A stretch of DNA of 42,310 bases from Sphingomonas bacterium (GTDB lineage Bacteria > Pseudomonadota > Alphaproteobacteria > Sphingomonadales > Sphingomonadaceae), in the NCBI RefSeq assembly GCF_028292965.1, contig NZ_JAQGLG010000073.1, positions 1 through 42,310 on the forward strand, in the 5' to 3' direction. Positions within the stretch are counted from its first letter, which is position 1, and each line of letters opens with the position of its first letter. The notes beneath the pieces are model-generated. The model was not told where the DNA came from, did not search any database, and saw only the letters and a program-made list of their open reading frames with translations. Of the stretch, positions 1-7,170 are shown piece after piece. Position numbers and translations under genes: made by a program.

Positions 1-295
1 TCGCATGGCGATCGGCGCCGGTATCGATGCCCGGGTCGCGCTCATGTTCGGCACGGTTGAGGTCGATCCAGGCGCGCGCGCGGCGTTGCACCAGCATCGC
101 CTCGCCCTTCTGCGCCGCCAGCGCCAGCGTATCGGCGTGGCGATCCTCCAGCGGCCTGAGCGCCGTCAGCGGCACGCGCAACGCCGCGCGCAAGGGGAGG
201 GGATAATCGCGTCCGGCGTGCGGCACAGATAGGACGACGGGGCCATTGGTCTCGTCCAGCGCGTAACCGTCGAAGGGCTGCCAGTCCTGCTCCAC
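1..295 (-). CDS. N-formylglutamate amidohydrolase family protein (5' part, runs off the window)
   Basis: This is the N-terminal ~98 residues of a minus-strand gene cut by the window edge. The translation has PVVLSVPHAGRDYP near residue 20, LEDRHADTLA in the middle and RAWIDLNRAEHERDP towards the cut end. This is the layout of the N-formylglutamate amidohydrolase family (HutG/FGase type), zinc-dependent enzymes that release formate from N-formylglutamate in histidine breakdown or act on related N-formyl amino acids. The start is taken as GTG at 295, because conserved sequence begins within about 15 codons of it; the ribosome-binding site is weak. It is divergent from cpdR across a ~100-bp gap. 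The exact substrate cannot be read from this fragment. Confidence 0.82.
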   Translation of the reverse strand, partial: MEQDWQPFDGYALDETNGPVVLSVPHAGRDYPLPLRAALRVPLTALRPLEDRHADTLALAAQKGEAMLVQRRARAWIDLNRAEHERDPGIDTGADRHA

Positions 296-396
296 GCCCC
301 GGAGCCTAGGAGGTGAACCGGCTCACCGCAATCGGCTGGAAAATGTTAAGGGCTTGTGGCTATTATCGCGCCTTGGATTTGGGCGCGGGGCCGTTG

Positions 397-771
397 ATGA
401 TCAGGATTTTGCTGGCCGAAGACGACCGGGTGATGCGTGAGTATCTCACGCGCGCGCTGGAGCGTTCGGGTTATGCCGTCAGCGCGGTCGATCGCGGCAC
501 CGAGGCGATCCCGCTGCTCGAGAACGAGCATTTCGATCTGTTGCTGACCGACATCGTCATGCCGGAGATGGACGGCATCGAACTGGCGCAGCGCGCCGGC
601 GAGATGGTGCCAGATCTGCGCGTGATGTTCATCACCGGCTTCGCCGCGGTGACGCTGAAGGCCGGCAAGACGCTGCCCCAGGCACGCGTGCTGTCCAAGC
701 CGTTCCACCTGCGCGATCTGGTGCTGGAGGTCGACAGGCTGTTCGAGCGCGAGAATGTCAGCGGGTTATAA
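397..771 (+). CDS. cpdR: CpdR-type single-domain response regulator
   Basis: A 124-aa stand-alone receiver domain with no output domain. Acidic pocket residues E8, D9 and D10 (AEDD), phospho-acceptor D52 in TDIVMPEMDG, T80 in MFITGF and K101 in LSKPF are all present. Length and sequence fit CpdR, the alphaproteobacterial receiver that in its unphosphorylated form primes the ClpXP protease for cell-cycle-dependent degradation of substrates, and is itself controlled by the CckA–ChpT phosphorelay. ATG 397 is chosen because the receiver fold starts right there; the same frame is open upstream to a GTG at 313, but those 28 residues do not look like part of the domain. It is followed by a tRNA-Val gene and has an N-formylglutamate amidohydrolase gene divergently upstream. 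Confidence 0.9.
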   Translation: MIRILLAEDDRVMREYLTRALERSGYAVSAVDRGTEAIPLLENEHFDLLLTDIVMPEMDGIELAQRAGEMVPDLRVMFITGFAAVTLKAGKTLPQARVLSKPFHLRDLVLEVDRLFERENVSGL

Positions 772-844
772 TTTCGCGCATGCACAATAAGACCGTGACG
801 CGGGTTGCGCGGGGCAGAAACCCCGGCTAATGCCCGCTTCCCGT

Positions 845-919
845 GGGCGTGTAGCTCAGTGGTAGAGCACTGTGTTGACATCGCAGGGGTCGCAAGTTCA
901 ATCCTTGCCACGCCCACCA
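845..919 (+). tRNA. tRNA-Val (anticodon GAC), CCA encoded
   Basis: The acceptor stem GGGCGTG (845–851) pairs with CACGCCC (909–915), followed by discriminator A and an encoded CCA (917–919). The D arm contains TAGCTCAGTGGTAGAGC. The anticodon arm has loop TTGACAT with anticodon GAC at 877–879. The T arm carries the GTTCAA signature. The gene is 75 nt including CCA and shows no intron. Confidence 0.96.
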
Positions 920-923
920 TCAA

Positions 924-957
924 AAGCCCGCCAGCTCAGTGAGTTGGCGGGCTTTTT
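924..957 (+). terminator. Rho-independent terminator after tRNA-Val
   Basis: Bases 924–936 pair with 942–954 through a stem that includes AAGCCCGCC and GGCGGGCTT, with a 5-base loop and one G·T pair. A run of five T follows (953–957). It lies five bases beyond the tRNA CCA end, so it should end the tRNA transcript. Confidence 0.88.
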
Positions 958-1040
958 CGTGCCCAATTGCGTTGCGGCCATGCTGTTCCGCCGCAACGGC
1001 GCGTTGCAGCGGCGCTGGTGAGTTATGTCACGCGGGGCTG

Positions 1041-1054
1041 GTGACAGATGTCAC
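1041..1054. promoter_or_regulatory. Perfect inverted repeat upstream of the alpha/beta hydrolase gene (candidate operator)
   Basis: GTGACA and TGTCAC are separated by two bases, 62 bp before the ATG at 1116. A further TGTCAC half-site lies at 1026–1031. The symmetry is visible; a binding protein is not known. Confidence 0.35.
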
Positions 1055-1115
1055 TATGCGCGGTGGCCAGCTCGCGCCCATCATCGACCAATCAAAGGTT
1101 CATGCGGAGAAAGTG

Positions 1116-2027
1116 ATGACCAGCTATCGTATTAAAGGTCTGGCCGCCGTCGCGACTGTCCTGTTCGTGTCGATCGCGGTCCAGCCGACGACCGCCCGGG
1201 CGCAGGTCGCCGCGACTTCTTCCACCCGACTTTACGCCGACAGCAAGCTTATCTCCTCCGACCGCATATCGGTCGAAATCGTTGGAACCGGGCCGGACGT
1301 GGTTCTGATCCCCGGGCTCGCCTCCTCGCGCGAGACGTGGCGGCACACCGCGGATCGGCTCCGTGCCCACTATCGTCTCCACCTCGTCCAGATCGATGGG
1401 TTCGCCGGTGAAGCTGCCCAGGCCAATGCCAGTGGTCCCGTGTTCGATCCCGCGGTCGAGGCGATCAGCGCCTATCTCGGCAAATGCGGTCATGCCGTTC
1501 CGCTCGTGGGCCACAGCCTTGGCGGGACGCTGGGGCTGGCCATTGCCGAACGGCATCCCGGGTTGATCGCCAAGCTGATGCTGGTCGATACGCTGCCTTA
1601 TTATGGCGTGGTCTTCGCCGGTCCCACCGCCACACCGGATACGGTCAGGCCGATGGCGATGTCGATCAAGGCGCAGATTTCCGGGCCGATGCCCGACGCC
1701 ATGGCGCAGCGGATGGCGGCGCAGATGGTGACCGCGCCGGACGACATTGCCCGCATTGTCGGCTGGATGAAGGCGAGCGACCCGGTCGTGGTCGGCACGG
1801 CGATGACCGACGATATGCTCGCTGACCTGCGCCCCGAGGTCGGCGGCGTCAGGATTCCGGTGACCGTACTTTACGAGACCGCCCTGACCAGCCTGGTGAA
1901 GGCAGGCTATTCAGGCTTGCCGTCCGGGACATTAATCGAAGTGCCCAATGCCAGACATTTTCTGATGTACGATCAGCCCGCCGCGTTCGATGCCGCGCTG
2001 GACCGCTTCCTGTCCGCCAAACCCTAG
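1116..2027 (+). CDS. Secreted alpha/beta-fold hydrolase
   Basis: A 303-aa protein with an N-terminal signal peptide (basic start, hydrophobic stretch about residues 8–22, ARA|Q cleavage-like site near 29/30), so probably periplasmic. The rest is an alpha/beta hydrolase fold: the oxyanion segment around IPGLASS, the nucleophile elbow GHSLGG with Ser134, and a C-terminal His281 in NARHFLM. The substrate cannot be told; esterase or lactonase-like activity is the usual role of such proteins. ATG 1116 is preceded by GGAGA at 1106–1110; the frame is open upstream but enters the terminator region. It is convergent with the isocitrate lyase gene. Confidence 0.82.
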   Translation: MTSYRIKGLAAVATVLFVSIAVQPTTARAQVAATSSTRLYADSKLISSDRISVEIVGTGPDVVLIPGLASSRETWRHTADRLRAHYRLHLVQIDGFAGEAAQANASGPVFDPAVEAISAYLGKCGHAVPLVGHSLGGTLGLAIAERHPGLIAKLMLVDTLPYYGVVFAGPTATPDTVRPMAMSIKAQISGPMPDAMAQRMAAQMVTAPDDIARIVGWMKASDPVVVGTAMTDDMLADLRPEVGGVRIPVTVLYETALTSLVKAGYSGLPSGTLIEVPNARHFLMYDQPAAFDAALDRFLSAKP

Positions 2028-2069
2028 GCCAACAACCTGGGCGAGATCGCGTGCCCCCCGCAGGCAAGT

Positions 2070-2095
2070 CCACCCGCGCTATATGGCACGGGTGG
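2070..2095. terminator. Possible hairpin in the convergent gap between the hydrolase and aceA
   Basis: CCACCCG (2070–2076) pairs with CGGGTGG (2089–2095) across a 12-base loop, between two convergent stop codons. There is no T-run on either side, so it would be at best a weak or Rho-assisted terminator. Confidence 0.25.
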
Positions 2096-2114
2096 GCTGG
2101 ATGGTCGGAAGCGC

Positions 2115-3710
2115 TCAGGCGGCGAACTGGTTCATCGTGTTGTGCGCCCCACCAGCCTTCAAGGCCGCCTCGCCGGCGAAATAGCCCTTATGGTCGTCGC
2201 CGATATCGCTGCCCGACATGTTCTGGTGCTTCACGCAGGCGATGCCCTCGCGGATCTCCTTGCGCTGCACGCCCTTCACATAACCGAGCATGCCGGCGTC
2301 GCCGAAATACTCCTTGGCGAGATTGTCCGTGCTCAGCGCCGCCGTGTGATAGGTCGGCAGCGTGATCAGGTGATGGAAGATGCCGGCCCGCGCCGCCGCA
2401 TCGCGCTGGAAGGTGCGGATGCGTTCGTCCGCCTCGTCCGCCAGTGCGGTGCCGTCATAGTCGACGCTCATCAAACGCTGGCGCTCATAGGCCGAGACGT
2501 CCTTGCCGGCCTCCGTCCAGGCGTCGAACACCTGCTGGCGGAAGTTCAGCGTCCAGTTGAACGACGGTGAGTTGTTGTACACCAGCTTGGCGTTCGGCAC
2601 GACCTCACGGATGCGATCGACCATCGAGGCGATCTGCTCGATATGCGGCTTCTCGGTCTCGATCCACAGCAGGTCGGCACCATTCTGCAGCGAGGCGATG
2701 CAGTCCATCACGCAGCGATCCGCGCCGGTCCCCTCGCGAAACTGGAACAGGTTCGATGGCAGGCGCTTGGGCTTCATCAGCTTGCCGCCGCGATTGATGA
2801 TCACGTCGCCGTTGATCGTCGACAGGTCGGTGACCTCCTCGCAATCGAGGAAGCTGTTATACTGGTCGCCGAGATCGCCCGGCTTCTTGCTGACCGCGAT
2901 CTGCTTGGTCAGGCCGGCACCCAGCGAGTCGGTGCGCGTGACGATGATGCCGTCCTCGACGCCCAGTTCCAGAAAGGCATAGCGGCAGGCGCGGACCTTG
3001 GCGAGGAAGTCCTCGTGCGGCACAGTGACCTTGCCGTCCTGATGCCCGCACTGCTTCTCGTCTGAGACCTGGTTCTCGATCTGCAGCGCGCAGGCGCCGG
3101 CTTCGATCATCTTCCTGGCGAGCAGATAGGTCGCCTCGGCATTGCCGAAGCCGGCATCGATATCGGCGATGATCGGCACGACATGCGTCTCGTAATTGTC
3201 GATCGCCTGCGTGAGGCGCGCGACCTCGATCTCATTGCCGTTCTCGCGGGCGGCATCGAGTTCACGGAACATCATGCCCAGTTCGCGCGCATCGGCCTGG
3301 CGCAGGAAGGTGTAGAGTTCCTCGATCAGCGCCGGCACCGATGTCTTCTCGTGCATCGACTGATCGGGCAGCGGCCCGAAATCGGAACGCAGCGCGGCGA
3401 TCATCCAGCCGGACAGATAGAGATACCGGCCCTTGGTCGAGCCGAAATGCTTCTTGATGCTGATCATCTTCTGCTGGCCAATGAAACCGTGCCAGCAGCC
3501 GAGCGACTGTGTGTAATTCGCGGGATCGGCATCATAGGCGGCCATATCGCGGCGCATGATCGCGGCGGTGTAGCGCGCGATGTCGAGACCGGTCTGGAAG
3601 CGGTTCTGCAAACGCATGCGCGCGACCGCTTCCGGGTCGATCCCATCCCAGGTGCCGCCATAGCTGGCAACAAGCTTGACCGTCTGATTCTTGAAGTCCT
3701 GATATGTCAT
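2115..3710 (-). CDS. aceA: Isocitrate lyase (long form)
   Basis: A 531-aa isocitrate lyase, which cleaves isocitrate to glyoxylate and succinate in the glyoxylate shunt and so allows growth on acetate, fatty acids or other C2-yielding substrates. The active-site signature KQCGH is at residues 219–223 (catalytic Cys221). Other conserved blocks are IVTRTDSLGAG, WIETEKPH, NNSPSFNWT and HQNMSGSDIGDDH. The length and the KQCGH variant match the 531-residue subclass known from Pseudomonas aeruginosa rather than the shorter E. coli type. It starts at ATG 3710 with a GGGA-type ribosome-binding site. A 51-codon gene lies 89 bp upstream on the same strand. Malate synthase is not in the window. Confidence 0.96.
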   Translation of the reverse strand: MTYQDFKNQTVKLVASYGGTWDGIDPEAVARMRLQNRFQTGLDIARYTAAIMRRDMAAYDADPANYTQSLGCWHGFIGQQKMISIKKHFGSTKGRYLYLSGWMIAALRSDFGPLPDQSMHEKTSVPALIEELYTFLRQADARELGMMFRELDAARENGNEIEVARLTQAIDNYETHVVPIIADIDAGFGNAEATYLLARKMIEAGACALQIENQVSDEKQCGHQDGKVTVPHEDFLAKVRACRYAFLELGVEDGIIVTRTDSLGAGLTKQIAVSKKPGDLGDQYNSFLDCEEVTDLSTINGDVIINRGGKLMKPKRLPSNLFQFREGTGADRCVMDCIASLQNGADLLWIETEKPHIEQIASMVDRIREVVPNAKLVYNNSPSFNWTLNFRQQVFDAWTEAGKDVSAYERQRLMSVDYDGTALADEADERIRTFQRDAAARAGIFHHLITLPTYHTAALSTDNLAKEYFGDAGMLGYVKGVQRKEIREGIACVKHQNMSGSDIGDDHKGYFAGEAALKAGGAHNTMNQFAA

Positions 3711-3799
3711 GATCGATCCCGTGATGCGTAGAGTTCGGGAGAAATGTCCGCCGGCACGTCACCGCGCCGACGGACACCTTTCCTCCCCAGGAAATCTGC

Positions 3800-3955
3800 T
3801 CAGCCGAGGCGGCCGAGGCGATGATAGAGATTGGAGAATTTGGCCGAGCGCGGTTCGTCGGCGATTTTGCGGACATAATCGCCGACCGCTTCCTTCAGCA
3901 GGGAGAAGTCTTCCGTCGAGAAGACGGCGCGGCTGCGGGCTGGTTCGGTCTGCAT
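3800..3955 (-). CDS. Small uncharacterised protein (51 aa) upstream of aceA
   Basis: A 51-residue reading frame from ATG 3955 to TGA at 3800, with a strong ribosome-binding site (GGAAGGA, about 8 bases before the ATG). The peptide begins MQTEPARSRAVFSTEDFSLL and ends in a basic stretch, with no signal peptide or membrane segment. It is soluble-looking, charged and probably helical. It lies 89 bp upstream of aceA on the same strand and may be cotranscribed with it. Codon choice is normal for the genome, which supports translation. I cannot assign a function. A role linked to the glyoxylate shunt is only suggested by position. Confidence 0.7.
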   Translation of the reverse strand: MQTEPARSRAVFSTEDFSLLKEAVGDYVRKIADEPRSAKFSNLYHRLGRLG

Positions 3956-4077
3956 TAGTCTGTCCTTCCGTGCGTCGATTGAGATGTGTGATAATCGACA
4001 AAAGCGCAGGAAGGTAAGGCGATATGGAGCTAAAAACGTGTCTTGGTGTGGGCTGGTGCTATTCTAAGCTTGTACTA

Positions 4078-4094
4078 TTGTAAATTATTTACAA
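4078..4094. promoter_or_regulatory. Perfect 17-bp palindrome between mocR-type gene and aceA unit (candidate operator)
   Basis: TTGTAAAT and ATTTACAA flank a central T. The palindrome overlaps the stop codon of the upstream MocR-type gene and lies about 120 bp before the start of the small gene that precedes aceA. It is strongly AT-rich in a high-GC background. It could be the binding site of a regulator of the aceA unit. A TTGTA copy lies just beside it (4070–4074). Confidence 0.45.
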
Positions 4095-5561
4095 AGCAGC
4101 GCGCAGGCGGTTCTCGCGCTCGGCCAATCCCTCGTAACGGCATAACGGCGCGGCAGTGCCATGACCGGCGCCGGACAATAAGGTGCGCAACACCGTGAAC
4201 AGTCGTGGGTCCCCGCATTGCGCGACATTCACCCGCATGAACCCGCCGGCCGATCGCGACAGGCTGAACACGTCACCCGGCGCCAGTACCACCTGCTCGG
4301 CCAGCGCGGCGCGCGCGAGCTCGGCGGCGTCGATACCGGCGGGCAGGGCGCACCACAGGAACATGCCGGCGCGCGGCTCCAGCCACGGGGTGATGCCGAT
4401 CTCCCCCAGCCGGCCGATCGTCTCGCGCCGCGCCATCGCCAGCCGCGTGCGCAACCCCGTCAGATGGCGGCGATAGCTGCCGTCGCGGATCACGCGCAGC
4501 ACGAGTTCGCTCGACAGCCGCCCCGCGCCGAACGCGGTGGCCAGCGACAGGTCGACCAGCCTATCGAGCCAGTCGCGCCGGATCGCGACATAACCGCAGC
4601 GCACCGCGGCCGAGAGCGTCTTAGAGAAGCTGCCGATATGGATCACCCGCTCCAGCCCATCGAGCGCGGCGAGGCGCGGGCTCGGCTCGCTGTCGAAATC
4701 GGCGAAGATATCGTCTTCGATGATCGTCAGGTCATGGGCATCGACCAGCTTGAGCAGCCGGTGCGCGACCGCCAGCGAGAGTGTCGCACCGGTCGGGTTA
4801 TGGCTGCCGGCATTGGTGATGTAGAGCCGCGGCCGGTGCTGCTCCAGCGCCGCCGCGAAGGCGACCATGTCGGGCCCCTCGGGCGTCATCGGCACGCTGA
4901 CGATGTTGGCGCGGTGCGCCCTGAGCAGCGCGTGGAAATTGAAATAACAGGGGTCGTCGACCAGCACGGTATCGCCGGGCGCGATCAGCAGTCGGCACAG
5001 CAGGTCGATCGCCTGTGTGCCGCTCTCGGTCAGCATGATCTGGTCGGGCGCGGCATGCACGCCGCGCTCCGCCATGCGCGCCGCGAGCAGCTGGCGCAGC
5101 GCCGGCAGGCCGAGCGGCGTGCCGTAACCGTCCAGCGCGCCATCGCCGGCCCGCGCCAGCGTGCGCAGCGCGCGCCGCAGTTCGTCCTCGGGCAGCCAGT
5201 CGGGCGGCAGCCAGCCGCAGCCGGGCTTCAACGCCTGGTCGCCACTTTCCAGCGCTTGGCGCGACACCCAGAATGGGTCGATTTCGCGGTCGAGGCGCGG
5301 GGTCACATCGGCGAGTGACAACGGCGCGGGCTGACGCGCGACGAAAAAGCCCGAGCCGCGCCGCGATGTGATCGCCCCTTCGCTGGCCAGCCGCTCATAG
5401 GCATCGACCACGGTCGACTTCGACACGCACGCGGTCTCGGCGAGGCGGCGGATCGACGGCAGTCGCGCACCCGGCGGTAGCGCGCGCGACGCGATACGGC
5501 GGTGGATATCGCCCATCACCTGCGCCACCAATGTCCCGTCCGTGCGCGCTTTGTCGGTCAA
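4089..5561 (-). CDS. MocR-type transcriptional regulator (GntR HTH + aminotransferase-like domain)
   Basis: About 490 aa. The N-terminal winged helix of the GntR family (ALPPGARLPSIRRLAE...VSKSTVVDAYERL) is fused to a fold-type I PLP-dependent aminotransferase-like domain, with NPTGATLSL and the PLP-lysine motif SFSKTLS. MocR/PdxR/GabR-type proteins sense PLP or amino-acid aldimines and usually control a neighbouring gene. Here the likely target is the divergent phzF-family gene. The start is uncertain: TTG 5561 is preferred (GGAG about 11 bases upstream, just before the HTH domain). ATG 5624 and ATG 5684 are in frame but lack a ribosome-binding site and would bury the symmetric intergenic element inside the gene. 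Confidence 0.86.
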   Translation of the reverse strand: MTDKARTDGTLVAQVMGDIHRRIASRALPPGARLPSIRRLAETACVSKSTVVDAYERLASEGAITSRRGSGFFVARQPAPLSLADVTPRLDREIDPFWVSRQALESGDQALKPGCGWLPPDWLPEDELRRALRTLARAGDGALDGYGTPLGLPALRQLLAARMAERGVHAAPDQIMLTESGTQAIDLLCRLLIAPGDTVLVDDPCYFNFHALLRAHRANIVSVPMTPEGPDMVAFAAALEQHRPRLYITNAGSHNPTGATLSLAVAHRLLKLVDAHDLTIIEDDIFADFDSEPSPRLAALDGLERVIHIGSFSKTLSAAVRCGYVAIRRDWLDRLVDLSLATAFGAGRLSSELVLRVIRDGSYRRHLTGLRTRLAMARRETIGRLGEIGITPWLEPRAGMFLWCALPAGIDAAELARAALAEQVVLAPGDVFSLSRSAGGFMRVNVAQCGDPRLFTVLRTLLSGAGHGTAAPLCRYEGLAERENRLRAAL

Positions 5562-5578
5562 CCTTGTTGCTCCATGGC

Positions 5579-5611
5579 CCAGTACAGTTTCGCGAAAGCT
5601 TACTGGACTGT
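5579..5611. promoter_or_regulatory. Symmetric element in the mocR–phzF intergenic region (candidate MocR operator)
   Basis: CCAGTACAGT (5579–5588) and ACTGGACTGT (5602–5611) form paired half-sites: CCAGT complements ACTGG, and ACAGT complements ACTGT. Between them is the 10-bp palindrome TTTCGCGAAA (5588–5597). The element sits between the divergent genes, where MocR-family regulators typically bind. Confidence 0.5.
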
Positions 5612-5710
5612 CCCTGTCGGACATCGGCCCGCCCGGTGCAAGGGTGTCGGCGAGATGCTTGCCCTCGTCACGGTCGGGCGTCATCTCGCACAGGCAGGAG
5701 TCCCCGACGC

Positions 5711-6556
5711 ATGACCAGTTATCCGTTCCAGACGATCGACGTGTTCGGCGAGGGTGCCTTTGCCGGCAACCCGCTCGCCGTGATCACCACGCCGCACGAC
5801 CTCGACCTGGCGACGATGCAGCGCGTCACGCGCTGGCTGAACCTGTCCGAGACGACCTTCCTGCTCCCGCCGACCGACCCGGATGCCGATTACCGCGTGC
5901 GCATCTTCACGCTCGACCGCGAGCTGCCCTTTGCCGGCCACCCGACGCTCGGCACCTGCCATGCCTGGCTCGCCGCCGGCGGTGTGCCGCGTGCCGGCGA
6001 TATGGTGGTACAGCAATGCGGCGCCGGGCTGGTGCGCGTGCGCCGCGATGGCGACAGCCTCGCCTTTGCCGCGCCGCCGCTGATCCGCTCAGGTCCGGTT
6101 GATGACGAAAAGCTGCGGGAGGTTGCGGCAATCCTCGATATCGCGGTCGAGGACGTGGTCGATGCGGCCTGGGTCGATAACGGCCCCGGCTGGGTCGCTG
6201 TGATGCTCGGCTCGGCCGAGGCGGTGCTGGCGGTCGAACCGGCGCGCCATCATCCCGCGCGGGTCGAGATCGGCGTGGTCGGTTTCCATCCCGCAGGCAG
6301 CGCGGAGGCCTATGAAATCCGCTCTTTGTTCAGCGATTCCTTCGGCGGGCTGGTCGAGGATCCGGTAACCGGCAGCCTTAATGCCTCGGTCGCACAGTGG
6401 CTGCTGGGGACGGAGCGCGTCACGGCGCCTTATATCGTCGCACAGGGCACCCGACTCGGCCGGCGTGGCCGCATCCGCATCGATCAGGATAAAGATGGTC
6501 AGGTGTGGATCGGCGGCAATACGGCCACGTTGTTTTCGGGCGTGGCGGAGATCTGA
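5711..6556 (+). CDS. PhzF family isomerase/epimerase-like protein
   Basis: A 281-aa protein of the PhzF family (diaminopimelate-epimerase fold, two similar lobes). Visible features are the N-terminal FQTIDVFGEGAFAGNPLAV, catalytic-type Glu47 in LNLSETTF, the IFTLDRELPFAGHPTLG block and the C-terminal EDPVTGSLNA block. PhzF itself isomerises dihydro-3-hydroxyanthranilate in phenazine synthesis, but most homologues outside phenazine clusters have unknown substrates. No other phenazine gene is present here, so that pathway is not implied. ATG 5711 has AGGAG about 10 bases upstream. It is divergent from the MocR-type regulator, a probable control partner. Confidence 0.87.
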   Translation: MTSYPFQTIDVFGEGAFAGNPLAVITTPHDLDLATMQRVTRWLNLSETTFLLPPTDPDADYRVRIFTLDRELPFAGHPTLGTCHAWLAAGGVPRAGDMVVQQCGAGLVRVRRDGDSLAFAAPPLIRSGPVDDEKLREVAAILDIAVEDVVDAAWVDNGPGWVAVMLGSAEAVLAVEPARHHPARVEIGVVGFHPAGSAEAYEIRSLFSDSFGGLVEDPVTGSLNASVAQWLLGTERVTAPYIVAQGTRLGRRGRIRIDQDKDGQVWIGGNTATLFSGVAEI

Positions 6557-6697
6557 TCAGGTCAGCAACGCCACCGCCGCCACGATTCCCCAGATCACGA
6601 CCGAAGCGGCCGCCGTCATTACCAGTCCGCTGCCCGGGGGCAGCCTTTCCTCATATCGTCGGGGCGACGGGGCACCCTTCAGGGCCAAGGTTTTCAT
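6557..6697 (-). CDS. Small single-pass membrane peptide (46 aa)
   Basis: A 46-residue reading frame with a strong GAGGAG ribosome-binding site about 8 bases before ATG 6697. The N-terminal half is basic and proline-rich (GAPSPRRYEERLPPG). The C-terminal half is one hydrophobic segment, about residues 26–45. It is probably a small inner-membrane protein. Its stop codon directly abuts the phzF stop (shared TGATCA), a tail-to-tail arrangement. Function is unknown. Support comes from the ribosome-binding site and the clear amphipathic-to-hydrophobic layout rather than from a recognised family. Confidence 0.6.
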   Translation of the reverse strand: MKTLALKGAPSPRRYEERLPPGSGLVMTAAASVVIWGIVAAVALLT

Positions 6698-6849
6698 CAC
6701 TGTGCTCCTCACAGGAACGGCGACTATTGTCGTTGTACCGGAACACCCTTTGCGATGAATAAACCAATGGCACCCGATTTGGTTCAACGCCCATCCTTGC
6801 CCCAAACGCTTGCCGACCATGCTGCGGTGCGATAGGGGCGCCGACGAGA

Positions 6850-7035
6850 CGGGTTCCCGGAGACGGGATCCAAGGGAAAGCGGTGCGTGGGGGTAACCTC
6901 TCCGCAAAGCCGCTGCTGCCCCCGCAACTGTAACCGGATAGCCGGCGCCTCATTCAAGCCACTGGGCCTCAAGCCTGGGAAGGCGAGGTGCATCAGGCCG
7001 TGACCCGGGAGCCAGGAAACCTGCCTGTCCCACGT
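6850..7035 (+). ncRNA. Cobalamin (adenosylcobalamin-type) riboswitch
   Basis: This is the leader of the btuB operon. It carries the class's conserved blocks in order: GGTTCCCGGAGACGGGA, AGGGAA, GGTG, the B12-box-like core GCTGCCCCCGCAACTGTAA (about 6914–6933), GCCACTGG (6958–6965), GGGAAGGC, and AGCCAGGAAACCTGCC (7010–7025). About 135 bases separate it from the btuB ATG, room for an expression platform. By analogy, cobalamin binding should repress the downstream B12 uptake genes. Between the small membrane gene (6697) and the riboswitch I see no further feature. Confidence 0.93.
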
Positions 7036-7170
7036 CGATCCACTGCGCGGGCGGGGTGCACCGGGCGGACGAGGGGATTCCTTCGAGCGAGCGACATAAC
7101 CGGACCGTATGGCCGGGTGTCGCGCTGTTGCGTCATTCGGCGATCGGTCCCTCGCACAGGGACGTTACCA

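Noticed and set aside
5-232. A plus-strand 75-codon gene at the window start
   Set aside because: It is antisense to conserved N-formylglutamate amidohydrolase sequence.
939-1115. Upstream extension of the alpha/beta hydrolase frame by 59 codons
   Set aside because: It starts inside the tRNA terminator, lacks a ribosome-binding site, and the signal peptide begins at ATG 1116.
4218-5318. 366-codon open frame antisense to the MocR-type gene
   Set aside because: Arg/Gln-rich shadow with no recognisable domain; the opposite strand is a full MocR protein.
5711-6556. A phenazine biosynthesis locus based on the PhzF-like protein
   Set aside because: No other phz gene is nearby and most PhzF homologues are not in phenazine pathways.
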